Below, piece by piece: positions 48,873 to 57,571 of a DNA stretch of 64,000 nt (the first letter of the stretch is position 1; each line of letters begins with the position of its first letter). This stretch comes from Maricaulis sp048268525 (lineage in GTDB: Bacteria > Pseudomonadota > Alphaproteobacteria > Caulobacterales > Maricaulaceae). The translations under genes and the position numbers were made by a program. The stretch lies in the NCBI RefSeq assembly GCF_048268525.1, contig NZ_JBLWVH010000014.1:24874-88873 (forward strand), in the 5' to 3' direction. The notes below the pieces were generated by a model. It was given only the letters and a program-made list of their open reading frames with translations, was not told the DNA's origin and ran no database searches.

Positions 48873-50765
48873 CTACTCCGGGGGCTGGTCCTGCCCGTCA
48901 GACGTGGTCTTGCCGCCATCACTTCGGACAAGGACATTGCGACCGGGTGCCTTGCGGAGGGGCTTCAGCTTGCCGTCGCCGGGTCGCCGGGCCGGAACGT
49001 CATCGCCTGAATTCTCATTGAGCCAGTCGCGCCAATTGCTCCACCACGAGCCCGGCGTCTCGCTGGCGCCGGCGATCCATTCCTCGACCGTCTCCGGCAG
49101 ATCATCATTGGTCCAGTACTGGTATTTCTTCGCGTCAGGATGATTGATCACGCCGGCGATATGACCGGACCCGGCCATCATGAAACGTACCGGGCCTCCA
49201 TACAGGCGCGCGGCGCGGTAGACCGACGGGTAGGGTGCAATATGGTCTTCCTTGGAGGCTTGGATGTAGACCGGCGTCTTGACCGCTCCGAGATCCAGCC
49301 TGTGCCCGCCCAGCTCCAGCTCGCCCTTGGCCAGCCGGTTGTTCTTGTAAAAATTGTCGAGATACCAGAGGTGCAGGGCCTTGGGCATCCGTGTCTGGTC
49401 GGCATTCCAGTACAGGAGGTCGAAGGCCTGAGGCTGGCGTCCCAGCATGTAGTTGTTGACCACAAAGGACCAGACCAGGTCATTGGAGCGCAGCAGGTTG
49501 AAGGTGTCGGCCATCGAGCGTCCGTCGAGAACGCCGCCCTGGCTGTCCATGATCCGCTCGATTTCCTTCATCCAGATGTCGTCGATGAAGATCAGCAGGT
49601 CGCCGGCCTTTTCAAAGTCGGACTGGGCAGCGAAGAAGGTTGCCGAGGCGATCCGGTCGCCTTGCCCTTCCGCTTCCAGCCAGGCCAGAGCCGTTGAAAG
49701 CATCGTGCCGGCGACGCAATAACCGACTGCGTTGACCGATGTTTCGCCGGTTGCTGCTTCGATGGCGTGCAGTGCTGCGAACAGGCCTTCATGCATGTAA
49801 TCGTTGAAAGTCTTGTCTTTCAGCTCGGGCCCCGGATTGACCCAGGAAATCAGGAAGACCGTGAAGCCCTGACCGGTCAGCCAGCGGATCATCGAGTTCT
49901 TCTCGCGAAGGTCCATGATGTAGAACTTGTTGATCCAGGGCGGCGCGATCAGCAGCGGGCGCTGTTTCACCGTGTCGGTTGTCGGCGCGTACTGGATCAA
50001 TTCCATCAGGTCGTTCTCGAACACGACCTGACCGGGGGCGGTGGCCATGTCGCGCCCGACCTGGAAGCCTTCCATGTCCGTCTGCTTCAGCGCCAGTCGG
50101 CCGTCTCCCGAGGAGAGGTCATCGAGCAGGTTCTGGAGGCCGCGCGCGAGATTCGCGCCGTGGCTCTCGACGGTCTCCCGCAGGACGTCGGGATTGGTCA
50201 GCGCGAAATTGGTGGGAGACAGGGCATCGGTCATCATCCGGGTCAGGAATTCGACCTTGCGCTTGGTGCGGTCATCGACCCCGTCGACGCTGCCGACCAG
50301 GCCCATCATGAAGTGCTGGTTGAGCAGGTATGATTGTTTGATCGCGTCGAAAACAGGATTCTCGGACCATTCGCTCGAGCGCCAGCGCTTGTCGCCCGGC
50401 TCGGGTTGGATCGCTGCGGGGCCGGGGGGCTCGCTGCCCATCATGCGCTTCGATGTATTGGACCACAGGTCGATATACCCCTTCATCAGATCCGCCTGCG
50501 CGCGCATCATCAGGTCAGGCTGGCTGGCGATCTTTTCCCAGACCTGGTGGAATTCGGGGGCGGAATGGAACGGATCGGCATTCGGCAGGACGGGGTCCCC
50601 CTCGAGCGCCTTGCTCATCACGTCGGACAGGAGTTTCTGGGATTTGAGCGAGGCCTGCATCATGTTGCGGGAGACCTCATCGAGCGTTTCCAGCTCTTTT
50701 GCGGTCATGGCGCTCCAACCATTGCTGTCGGATGCCGAACTGCCTTTTTCCGACTTTTCGCTCAT
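48873..50765 (-). CDS. phaC: Class I polyhydroxyalkanoate synthase
   Basis: A 630-residue enzyme that polymerises 3-hydroxyacyl-CoA into storage polyester at the granule surface. The catalytic Cys350 lies in the lipase-like box VGYCVAGTM; Asp is in ASKEDHIAP and His in GSGHIAGVINHP. The N-terminal part (WSEFTRNPVFD-like WSENPVFDAIKQSYLL, LIAPPWINKFYIMDLR) is characteristic. No phaA, phaB, phaR or phasin gene is adjacent. ATG at 50765 begins MSEKSEKGSS. The last 40 residues are basic and unstructured. Confidence 0.95.
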   Translation of the reverse strand: MSEKSEKGSSASDSNGWSAMTAKELETLDEVSRNMMQASLKSQKLLSDVMSKALEGDPVLPNADPFHSAPEFHQVWEKIASQPDLMMRAQADLMKGYIDLWSNTSKRMMGSEPPGPAAIQPEPGDKRWRSSEWSENPVFDAIKQSYLLNQHFMMGLVGSVDGVDDRTKRKVEFLTRMMTDALSPTNFALTNPDVLRETVESHGANLARGLQNLLDDLSSGDGRLALKQTDMEGFQVGRDMATAPGQVVFENDLMELIQYAPTTDTVKQRPLLIAPPWINKFYIMDLREKNSMIRWLTGQGFTVFLISWVNPGPELKDKTFNDYMHEGLFAALHAIEAATGETSVNAVGYCVAGTMLSTALAWLEAEGQGDRIASATFFAAQSDFEKAGDLLIFIDDIWMKEIERIMDSQGGVLDGRSMADTFNLLRSNDLVWSFVVNNYMLGRQPQAFDLLYWNADQTRMPKALHLWYLDNFYKNNRLAKGELELGGHRLDLGAVKTPVYIQASKEDHIAPYPSVYRAARLYGGPVRFMMAGSGHIAGVINHPDAKKYQYWTNDDLPETVEEWIAGASETPGSWWSNWRDWLNENSGDDVPARRPGDGKLKPLRKAPGRNVLVRSDGGKTTSDGQDQPPE

Positions 50766-50848
50766 GGTGGTCCCTTGTTATCAACGGGTGACTCAGACCC
50801 GTATCAGCGTATAGAAAGCGCGACGCGCGTCCAGCGCGAGGAGAGCTC

Positions 50849-51178
50849 ATGCAACACGTCCCCTGCGTCCTGTCCATCACGCTCCTCTTGGGAGGTTGTG
50901 CGGTGATTGAAATGCCGACCGCCGAGGTCCGGCATCCCGATTGGGTCGAGGACCGGCTGGACAATGCCGGGGATGGACGTCGCGCACCGGCGGTGGTACC
51001 GGTAACATCGCTGGCCAGCGGCGAGGGTGAGGCGATGGATGACGCTGCCCGGCGACTGTTGGCGGAGAAAGCCGAGATGGAAGCGGCGGCAGCCCGCCAG
51101 ACCGAGGCCAACCAGCGCGGTTCGGCCGAGGATTTTGTGACCGATGGGCAGGCCCGCACCGAGCCGCCCCAGCAATAA
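50849..51178 (+). CDS. Small hypothetical lipoprotein
   Basis: A 109-residue protein with a lipobox LGGC ending at Cys17. The mature part begins AVIEMPTAEVRHPDWVEDR and contains a helical, Ala/Glu-rich stretch (AMDDAARRLLAEKAEMEAAAARQTEA). No family recognised. ATG at 50849 has GAGGAGAG upstream. It precedes glpX by 53 bases and is divergent from phaC; it may be a periplasmic or outer-membrane-attached protein of unknown role. Confidence 0.7.
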   Translation: MQHVPCVLSITLLLGGCAVIEMPTAEVRHPDWVEDRLDNAGDGRRAPAVVPVTSLASGEGEAMDDAARRLLAEKAEMEAAAARQTEANQRGSAEDFVTDGQARTEPPQQ

Positions 51179-51230
51179 CAGAGACGACACCTGCCGGACC
51201 GGAACCGTGCAGGCATGCAAGGAAGACGAC

Positions 51231-52187
51231 ATGAGCGATACCCAAGCCCTGACCAATCTGGCCTTCCACGCGGTTCGGGCCGCCGAAAGTGCCGCCGTTG
51301 CGGCCTGTGACTGGATCGGACGCGGGGAAAAGGAATTGGCAGACCAGGCCGCGGTCGACGCGCTGCGCACCGGCCTCAACGCCATGCCGATGAAGGGCCG
51401 GATCGTGATCGGCGAGGGCGAGCGCGATGAAGCGCCGATGCTGTTTATCGGCGAGGAAGTGGGTACCGGTGAGGGACCCGAGATCGACATCGCCCTGGAC
51501 CCGCTGGAGGGGACCACGCTGACCGCCAAGGGGCAGGCCAATGCGCTGGTCCTGGTGTCATTCGCCCTGCGGGGTGGTCTGCTGCATGCTCCTGATACTT
51601 ACATGGACAAGATCGCGGTCGGTCCGGGTCTGCCGGAGGGTGTGGTCGATCTTGATGCGTCGCCCGCTGACAATGTCCGCAACCTGGCCAAGGCCAAGGG
51701 TGTCGAGACGTCTGAAATCACGGTCTGCATCCTGGAGCGCGAGCGCCATCAGCCGATCATTGACGGTGTGAAGGCCGCCGGCGGTCGTATCCGGTTGATC
51801 CCGGATGGCGATGTCGCGGGTGGCATGGGCACGGCCGGGCTGGGAGCTGGCGTCGACATGTATATCGGTCAGGGCGGGGCGCCGGAAGGCGTGTTGCTGG
51901 CGTCAGCCCTGCGCTGTATCGGCGGGCAAATGCAGGCGCGCCTCGTTTTCCGCAATGATGACGAGCGGGCCCGCGCCGCACGGACCGGCGTGACCGATCT
52001 CGATCGCAAGTATGATGTGGCCGAACTCGCCGCCAGCCACTGCCTCTTCGTGGCCGCCGGTGTCACCGATGGTGATCTGGTTGACGGGGTCAGCTTTTCT
52101 GGCGGCATGGCGCACACCCATACGCTTTTGCTCGACTCAGCCGATCATTCGATCCGCCGTATCCGGTCAGCCCGACCGGTTGCCTGA
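51231..52187 (+). CDS. glpX: Class II fructose-1,6-bisphosphatase GlpX
   Basis: A 318-residue gluconeogenic phosphatase. The metal-site blocks are MKGRIVIGEGERDEAPMLFIGEEVG and IDIALDPLEGTTLTAKGQANAL, and the later DGDVAGGM, GIGGAPEGVLLASALRCIGG-like GQGGAPEGVLLASALR and GVSFSGGMAHTHTLLL are all present. In many alphaproteobacteria GlpX is the only fructose bisphosphatase. ATG at 51231 has AAGGAAG upstream; a longer frame starts in the preceding lipoprotein gene. Confidence 0.95.
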   Translation: MSDTQALTNLAFHAVRAAESAAVAACDWIGRGEKELADQAAVDALRTGLNAMPMKGRIVIGEGERDEAPMLFIGEEVGTGEGPEIDIALDPLEGTTLTAKGQANALVLVSFALRGGLLHAPDTYMDKIAVGPGLPEGVVDLDASPADNVRNLAKAKGVETSEITVCILERERHQPIIDGVKAAGGRIRLIPDGDVAGGMGTAGLGAGVDMYIGQGGAPEGVLLASALRCIGGQMQARLVFRNDDERARAARTGVTDLDRKYDVAELAASHCLFVAAGVTDGDLVDGVSFSGGMAHTHTLLLDSADHSIRRIRSARPVA

Positions 52188-52227
52188 ATGCAGGTGATTT
52201 GATTGCGGCGCCTTGATTGATGGTGTG

Positions 52228-54039
52228 ATGCTCGAAGAAACGCTGAACGAAACAGACGGCTCATCTCCACTCCTGGGGGTGAGCCGTTCGCTTTCCGGAA
52301 AGCGTTGGCGATTGCGCGAGGCGGATGAGGGCGACGTCGTGACGATCGCCCGTCAGCAGTCGATACCCGACGCCCTGGCGCGAGTGATGGCGGCGCGGGG
52401 GATCACGCCCGGGACGGCAGCCGGCTACCTGTCGCCGCGATTGCGTGATAGCTTCCCGGACCCGTCGGACTTCGCGGACATGGACAAGGCGGCCGGTCTG
52501 GTCTGGGATGCGATCGACGCGGAACGCCCGATGGCGGTGTTCGCCGATTACGACGTTGATGGCGCCACCTCGGCAGCCCAGCTGATCCGCTATTTCCGAC
52601 ATTTCGGCCGGACCGCCGACATTTATGTCCCCGACCGGGTCGAGGAGGGGTATGGCCCTTCCGGCGCGGCCTTCGAGACCTTGAAGGCGCGTGGCGCTGA
52701 ACTGGTCATCACCGTGGATTGCGGTGCCGCGGCCCACGCCGCGCTGGCGCATGCCGCGTCGATCGGTCTGGATGTTATCGTGATCGACCATCACCTGATG
52801 GATGCCGACATGCCGCCCGCCTCGGCGCTGGTGAACCCGAACCGGTCGGACGACCGGTCCGGTTGTGGACACCTGGCGGCCGCTGGTGTGACCTTCGTCT
52901 TTCTCGCCGCGCTCAACCGGGAAGGTCGTCGCCGGGGCCTCATCACCCCGGACAATGAGCCCAGCCTGCTCGACTGGATCGATCTGGCGGCGCTCGGAAC
53001 CATTTGCGACGTGGTGCCCCTGACCGGGGTCAACCGCGCGATCACCGCACAGGGGCTGAAGGCCATGGGCGGCTGGCGCCATCTCGGCCTGCGCTGCCTG
53101 GCAGAGGCTTCCGGCGTTGAAGGCGAGGCCGGTACCTATCATGCCGGCTTCCTGATCGGGCCGCGGATCAATGCCGGTGGCCGGGTCGGTCGGGCCGATC
53201 TGGGCGCGACCTTACTGACGACAGAGGATGAGACCCTGGCACGGCGCATTGCCGGCGAGCTTGATGGTCTCAACACCGAACGCCGGGCGATTGAAGCCGA
53301 CGTGCTTGAGGCGGCTTCGCAGCAGCTGGAGGGGCAGGCCGCTGACCGGGCGATCCTGATCGCTGCGGGTGAGGGCTGGCATCCCGGGGTGATCGGCGTC
53401 GTCGCCGGGCGCCTCAAGGAACGCTTTGACAAGCCGGTGATTGTCATCGGAATTGACCGCGAGGCTCAGCCGCCAGTGGGCAAGGGCTCCGGCCGATCGG
53501 TACCGGGGGTCAATCTGGGAGGCGCCATCGCGGCTGCGCGCGAGGCCGGTCTGCTGACATCCGGAGGCGGTCACGCCATGGCCGGCGGGCTCAGCATGGA
53601 TCCGGACCGGATAACTGAATTGGTGGCCTTCCTTGACGAGCGCCTGGCTCCGGAACTCGCTGCCGCGGCTGACGAGATGGCGTTGAAGGCGGACGGTGTC
53701 CTGACGGCTTCCGGTGTCACCCTCGAGCTTGCCAGAATGCTGGAGCGTGCCGCCCCGTTCGGTCAGGGCAATGCCGAACCGCGCTTCGTCCTGCCGGGCA
53801 TGCGGGTCAGTTTTGCCAAGCGGGTCGGAACCGACCACGTGCGCTTTACCCTGAGTGACCCGGACAGCCGGCGCGTGGACGGGATTTGTTTTCGCTGTGC
53901 CGATACACCGATCGGTGAGGCGTTGTTGGCCGCCGGGCCAGGCTTGTTCCATGCCTTCGGTCGACTTAAACTGGACGCTTGGCAGGGTCGCGAGCGTGTC
54001 CAGCTTCACTTGGAAGATCTTTCAACTGCAGCTCGATGA
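52228..54039 (+). CDS. recJ: Single-stranded-DNA-specific 5'-3' exonuclease RecJ
   Basis: A 603-residue DHH-superfamily nuclease of recombination and mismatch repair. The motifs VFADYDVDGATSAAQLI, TVDCGAAAHAAL, VIDHHLMDADMP and DLAALGTICDVVPL are the metal site; the DHHA1 domain has GKGSGRSVPGVNL, SGGGHAMAGGLSMD, and an OB fold follows with APFGQGNAEPRFVLPGMRV. ATG at 52228 (MLEETLNETD) is preferred to TTG at 52213; the ribosome binding site is weak. It lies 40 bases after glpX, and tRNA-Glu follows. Confidence 0.96.
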   Translation: MLEETLNETDGSSPLLGVSRSLSGKRWRLREADEGDVVTIARQQSIPDALARVMAARGITPGTAAGYLSPRLRDSFPDPSDFADMDKAAGLVWDAIDAERPMAVFADYDVDGATSAAQLIRYFRHFGRTADIYVPDRVEEGYGPSGAAFETLKARGAELVITVDCGAAAHAALAHAASIGLDVIVIDHHLMDADMPPASALVNPNRSDDRSGCGHLAAAGVTFVFLAALNREGRRRGLITPDNEPSLLDWIDLAALGTICDVVPLTGVNRAITAQGLKAMGGWRHLGLRCLAEASGVEGEAGTYHAGFLIGPRINAGGRVGRADLGATLLTTEDETLARRIAGELDGLNTERRAIEADVLEAASQQLEGQAADRAILIAAGEGWHPGVIGVVAGRLKERFDKPVIVIGIDREAQPPVGKGSGRSVPGVNLGGAIAAAREAGLLTSGGGHAMAGGLSMDPDRITELVAFLDERLAPELAAAADEMALKADGVLTASGVTLELARMLERAAPFGQGNAEPRFVLPGMRVSFAKRVGTDHVRFTLSDPDSRRVDGICFRCADTPIGEALLAAGPGLFHAFGRLKLDAWQGRERVQLHLEDLSTAAR

Positions 54040-54106
54040 CATTTTGCGGAAATCCCGCTTGCAAGGTCGCTCAGGCTTTTCTATACGACGGCCCTCACAT
54101 CGCTGC

Positions 54107-54181
54107 GGTCCCTTCGTCTATCGGTTAGGACGCCAGGTTTTCAACCTGGAAAGAGGGGTTCGATTCCCCTAGGGACTGCCA
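54107..54181 (+). tRNA. tRNA-Glu (anticodon TTC)
   Basis: Cloverleaf with acceptor GGTCCCT against AGGGACT, D arm GTCTATCGGTTAGGAC, anticodon arm CCAGG-TTTTCAA-CCTGG giving TTC, and T arm GAGGG-GTTCGAT-TCCCCT-like arm. CCA is encoded at 54179-54181. It lies 67 bases after recJ. Confidence 0.95.
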
Positions 54182-54304
54182 CGATGTTCTTCCCCACACG
54201 AATGGCTTTCAGTCGACCCTCACCAAGCGCGCGTGCGCACGGGTTTGCGTCGTTGCATGCCGCAGGCTATAGGCCGACACCGAATACGACACAGGAGTTC
54301 AGGC

Positions 54305-54814
54305 ATGGCGCATTTGTCGACCAAATCCTATGGCAATGAACGCGGACTGACCTGTTGCTCCCGGCAATGGGCAGCCGACAGCCATTGCGCCCTGCTTCAT
54401 GGCTATTCATTCGGGTTCAATTTCGTGTTTGCCGCCGAACAGCTGGACAAGCGCGGCTGGGTCCTGGATTTCGGCAAGGGTGGATTTGGGCCGATCAAGG
54501 ACTGGCTGCATGACATGTTCGACCATACGATTCTTGTCGCCGAGGATGATCCCGAGCGGGCGGTCCTCGAGGCTCTGGGTGAGCGGGGACTGGCCCGCGT
54601 CAAGGTGGTGGCCGGCACCAGTTGCGAGCGCATGGCCGAGATGGCTTTCAACAAGGCGTCCGAAGTCGTCCGGGCGGCAACGGGTGGGCGGTGCTGGGTC
54701 GAGTCCGTGGAATGCTCCGAACACGCATCCAACTCTGCCATCTATCGCTCGGCCACCGCGATGACGCGGCTGGTCGAAGTCGAACGCATGCATGACGATC
54801 TGGCTGATGATTGA
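54305..54814 (+). CDS. 6-pyruvoyl-tetrahydropterin synthase/QueD-like protein, divergent
   Basis: A 169-residue T-fold protein of the QueD/PTPS superfamily. The N-terminal RQWAADSHCALLHGYSFGFNFVF keeps the catalytic Cys (Cys28) and one zinc His (His32), but AAH is AAD (Asp25) and HGH is HGY (Tyr34), so two of the three zinc His are replaced. Later motifs WVLDFGKGGFGPIKDWLHDMFDHTILV and VESVECSEHASNSAIYR match the family (His of FDHT, Glu of the C-terminal motif). This divergent form is widespread in alphaproteobacteria; the reaction may differ from true QueD. ATG at 54305 has AGGAG upstream. No other queuosine gene is near. Confidence 0.8.
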   Translation: MAHLSTKSYGNERGLTCCSRQWAADSHCALLHGYSFGFNFVFAAEQLDKRGWVLDFGKGGFGPIKDWLHDMFDHTILVAEDDPERAVLEALGERGLARVKVVAGTSCERMAEMAFNKASEVVRAATGGRCWVESVECSEHASNSAIYRSATAMTRLVEVERMHDDLADD

Positions 54815-54824
54815 TTCGTGATTG

Positions 54825-54846
54825 ACCGTCCACGGACGGTATTTCG
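54825..54846 (+). terminator. Possible weak terminator after the QueD-like gene
   Basis: ACCGTCC-AC-GGACGGT (54825-54840) forms a 7-bp stem, followed only by ATTTCG, about 11 bases after the stop. The weak T run makes its use uncertain. The remainder of the 314-base intergenic region up to the cold-shock gene is AT-rich and holds a perfect hairpin GCCACAA-GATA-TTGTGGC at 54976-54993; no other gene is seen. Confidence 0.4.
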
Positions 54847-55094
54847 ATCGACAGACCCCGGATCTGTGGGATGTACCCGCAAACGCTGACCGGATAATTC
54901 GCCTTTGAGGCGAAAAATAGCAGGTCGTGAATATGTTATCACAATCGCATCAGGTAGCGTGGGGAAATCAGTCTGGCCACAAGATATTGTGGCTTAAGTC
55001 CTGAGAATGGATTTCAGTATCAATATTTGGAATACTTGTTATGCAACCAAGCGCCGGTTTCACCTTCTCTTAACAATGTCATTTGTGTAACAAT

Positions 55095-55123
55095 CATTCG
55101 CTCGAGGGTTGTTTAAGCGAGTG
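55095..55123 (+). promoter_or_regulatory. Leader hairpin before the cold-shock gene
   Basis: CATTCGCT (55095-55102) pairs with AGCGAGTG (55116-55123) across a 13-base loop, ending 5 bases before the ATG. The strand that would carry the ribosome binding site (GCGAGTG) is inside the stem, so translation could depend on opening of the hairpin. The AT-rich leader resembles the 5' untranslated regions of cold-shock genes. No promoter is obvious. Confidence 0.4.
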
Positions 55124-55128
55124 ACATT

Positions 55129-55653
55129 ATGGTTTTGGCTCACGAAGTCTTTGAAGACACAGAGATGCTTGAGCTCGAAGGCCGGGTAAAATGGTACGAT
55201 CCGGCTCGGGGCTACGGGTTCATCGATGCAAGCGACGGTCAGGGTGACATTCTCCTTCACGCCAGTTGCTTGAGACGGTTCGGTCAGGGGCCGGCCCTGC
55301 CGAATGCAAAAATCCTTTGCAAGGCGGTCCAGGGTGACAAGGGCCGTCAGGCGGTCGAGCTGGTCGAGATGACCGGCGGCGACAGCGAAACCGAGGCGCG
55401 CCCGAGACGTTTCCATCCCTACGCAGTGGTCAACACGCCGTTCTGTGATGCGGTGGTGAAGTGGTTCGACGCATTGCGAGGCTATGGCTTCGTCACCTGT
55501 GACGATGTCGAGGGCGATGTTTTCCTGCACGCCGCGACGCTGCGCCGTGCCGGTTTCGAGGACATCCAGCCGGGTGACCGCCTGGAAGTCCGGTGTGTCG
55601 AGGGGCCCAAAGGGGCGCTGGCCGCCGAGATCAAGGCCGCCGGACTGGCGTGA
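55129..55653 (+). CDS. Two-domain cold-shock protein
   Basis: A 174-residue protein with two cold-shock domains. The first (about 17-83) has the RNP1-like GRVKWYDPARGYGFIDASDGQGDILLH and the second (about 105-172) has DAVVKWFDALRGYGFVTCDDVEGDVFLH, each with aromatic residues for single-stranded nucleic acid binding. The N-terminal 15 residues are acidic (FEDTEMLELE). Such tandem CSD proteins occur in Caulobacterales, where they are stationary-phase or cold induced; a regulatory role is likely. ATG at 55129 lies just after the leader hairpin. Confidence 0.9.
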   Translation: MVLAHEVFEDTEMLELEGRVKWYDPARGYGFIDASDGQGDILLHASCLRRFGQGPALPNAKILCKAVQGDKGRQAVELVEMTGGDSETEARPRRFHPYAVVNTPFCDAVVKWFDALRGYGFVTCDDVEGDVFLHAATLRRAGFEDIQPGDRLEVRCVEGPKGALAAEIKAAGLA

Positions 55654-55762
55654 ATTCAGTCGGGAGGGGGGCGGAGCATTCCGGCCTGGCGGGCGAAGAG
55701 CGCTGCGGCACGCCTTGCGTTTGGGCGTTGCGTCCATTCGGGCCCGCAGCTAGGTTCCGGCC

Positions 55763-56332
55763 ATGCGCAATCTGATCCTTTCCAGCCTTCTGGCTTTTGG
55801 CGTTGCTGCCGCCGCTTCGGCCCAGCAGCCCGCTTCCCAACCTGTTGCAGATCCCACCTCCCAGGACGCCGAAGTCGCCTTTGGTGGGCCCGACCGCGTT
55901 GTGATCAGCACGGCGAGTGGGGATGAGCATGTGATCATGGCCGAGATCGCTTCGACGCCGGCGCAGAAACAGCGCGGCATGATGTGGCGTGAGGCGGTCG
56001 AGCCCGGCACCGGTATGCTGTTCGAATATGCGCCGGCCGAAACCGCTTCCATGTGGATGAGAAACACGCTGGTCGACCTCGATCTCGTTTTCATTGATCC
56101 GGATGGGCAGGTCGTGAAGATCATTGCCTTTGCCCAAGCGGAATCACTGCGCAGTCTGGGATCGGACGCGATTGTTGGCGGAGTGCTTGAACTGGGCGCC
56201 GGTCAGGCCGTTGCCATGGGAATCCGTCCCGGCGATACCATCCAGCACGCCATTTTCGGCAATGACGGTGCCGATGCAGCGCCGGTCGATGAGAGTGATG
56301 CTGCACTCGATGCACCTGCCGACGCTCAGTAG
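55763..56332 (+). CDS. DUF192-family secreted protein
   Basis: A 189-residue protein with a signal peptide (cleavage near ASA-QQ at residue 20). The DUF192 core reads AEIASTPAQKQRGMMWREAVEPGTGMLFEYAPAETASMWMRNTLVDLDLVFID, followed by VVKIIAFAQAES. The Cterminal 25 residues are Asp/Ala-rich. The function of the family is unknown. It lies 109 bases after the cold-shock gene and 41 before tRNA-Pro. Confidence 0.85.
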   Translation: MRNLILSSLLAFGVAAAASAQQPASQPVADPTSQDAEVAFGGPDRVVISTASGDEHVIMAEIASTPAQKQRGMMWREAVEPGTGMLFEYAPAETASMWMRNTLVDLDLVFIDPDGQVVKIIAFAQAESLRSLGSDAIVGGVLELGAGQAVAMGIRPGDTIQHAIFGNDGADAAPVDESDAALDAPADAQ

Positions 56333-56373
56333 GCTTGCCTTAAGGCGAGAGCGCTTACATAAGGTCAGTCAGT

Positions 56374-56450
56374 CGGGGCGTGGCGCAGTCTGGTAGCGCA
56401 TTCGCTTTGGGAGCGAAGGGTCGCAAGTTCGAATCTTGCCGCCCCGACCA
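56374..56450 (+). tRNA. tRNA-Pro (anticodon TGG)
   Basis: Acceptor CGGGGCG against CGCCCCG, anticodon arm TTCGC-TTTGGGA-GCGAA giving TGG, T arm GCAAG-TTCGAAT-CTTGC, and encoded CCA at 56448-56450. With the GGG isoacceptor at 34829 it supplies two of the proline tRNAs of the genome. Confidence 0.95.
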
Positions 56451-56523
56451 GTTGTCCGGGAGCTCAACCGGACAAGGCGCCAGGCGGGTATTGGCGTGAC
56501 GAGGATTTGACTGGGAGAGGCGA

Positions 56524-56829
56524 ATGTTCGCAAAGATTTACCGTCCCGCTCGCAATGCGATGCAATCCGGCCGCGGCAAGACCAAGCGCTGGGTGCTCGA
56601 ATTTTCTCCGGAAATGGCCAAAAAGCCGGATCCGCTGATGGGTTGGACCTCTTCTTCCGACATGCGCGGCCAGATCAAGCTCGATTTCGACAGCCAGGAC
56701 GACGCTGTGGCCTACGCCAAGCGTCAGGGCATTCCCTTCCAGGTGGTCGAACCCCAAGAGCCCAAGCGCTATACCAAGTCCTATTCCGAGAATTTTTCGG
56801 CGGACCGCAAACAGCCCTGGTCGCACTAG
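56524..56829 (+). CDS. NDUFS4-like accessory subunit of NADH dehydrogenase (ETC complex I subunit)
   Basis: A 101-residue protein matching the alphaproteobacterial homologue of the mitochondrial NDUFS4 (18-kDa) subunit: KIYRPARNAMQSGRGKTKRWVLEFSPE, DPLMGWTSSSDMRGQIKLDFDSQDDAVAYAKRQGI and KRYTKSYSENFSADRKQPW. It attaches to the peripheral arm of complex I. The nuo operon is not here; the isolated location between tRNA genes is usual for this gene. ATG at 56524 has GGGAGAGGCG upstream. Confidence 0.93.
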   Translation: MFAKIYRPARNAMQSGRGKTKRWVLEFSPEMAKKPDPLMGWTSSSDMRGQIKLDFDSQDDAVAYAKRQGIPFQVVEPQEPKRYTKSYSENFSADRKQPWSH

Positions 56830-56849
56830 CGCTGACCGTCCGGATTTCC

Positions 56850-56926
56850 GCTTCCGTAGCTCAACCGGATAGAGCGCCCGCCTTCTAAGCGGATGGTTGC
56901 AGGTTCGAGTCCTGCCGGAAGCGCCA
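56850..56926 (+). tRNA. tRNA-Arg (anticodon TCT)
   Basis: Acceptor GCTTCCG against CGGAAGC, anticodon arm CCGC-CTTCTAA-GCGG giving TCT, T arm GCAGG-TTCGAGT-CCTGC, and encoded CCA at 56924-56926. It follows the complex I subunit gene by 20 bases. Confidence 0.95.
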
Positions 56927-56961
56927 TTTCCTGTGTTTCACATCATTTCGCGCGCGCAAAC

Positions 56962-57516
56962 CTAGGCATCGGCTGGCTGTCGGAGATAGCCGAACATGTG
57001 GGCGACATAATCCGCCTTGCCCAATTCAACGCCTTGCTGGCGCAGGATCGCGTAGGCCATGGTGATGTGGAAGTAAAATTGGGGCAGGGCCCAGTCGCGA
57101 GCATAGGTTTTGCCGTCGAGGTCGAAGGCGAGGCCCATGGGAAGCTCCAGCGCCAGGGGCTGATCGGCAGCCTTGTCCATATCGTCTGCAACAAACGCGT
57201 CCAGGGCTGTCACAGCCTCGTCGATGCGTTTCAGGGCGTCGGTCATGCTGCCCGGGTTTTCGCCGCCATTCCGGCCCTCTTCGAGCAGGATGTCGAGAGC
57301 TTCGGGAAAGTCCTGGTGGCTCAGCCGGTGCCCGCCTTCATGGGCCTGGAGGCAGGCAAAGCGGATCTGGGTCGACAACGGGAACATGTCCGGTGCCAGG
57401 CGCGCTGCCATCAGTGCGTCGCGATCATCAACCTGTTCCGAGGCCTTTTCCAGCCAAGAGGCGAGTCCTTTGAGCATTTGCCGATAGGTGGGGATGAGGG
57501 TTTCGCTGAGTGTCAT
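56962..57516 (-). CDS. DUF1993-family protein
   Basis: A 184-residue soluble helical protein of the DUF1993 (DinB-like) type: MTLSETLIPTYRQMLKGLASWLEKA at the start, RLAPDMFPLSTQIRFACLQAHEGGHRL in the middle and FYFHITMAYAILRQQGVELGKADYV at the end. Function unknown; the fold resembles four-helix-bundle thiol transferases. ATG at 57516 has GGAAAAG about 6 bases upstream and is preferred to ATG at 57522 and TTG at 57531. Confidence 0.85.
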   Translation of the reverse strand: MTLSETLIPTYRQMLKGLASWLEKASEQVDDRDALMAARLAPDMFPLSTQIRFACLQAHEGGHRLSHQDFPEALDILLEEGRNGGENPGSMTDALKRIDEAVTALDAFVADDMDKAADQPLALELPMGLAFDLDGKTYARDWALPQFYFHITMAYAILRQQGVELGKADYVAHMFGYLRQPADA

Positions 57517-57571
57517 GGACATCTTTTCCAATTTGCATATTCGGGCGGTCGGGGCACGGACCGTGCTCCCG

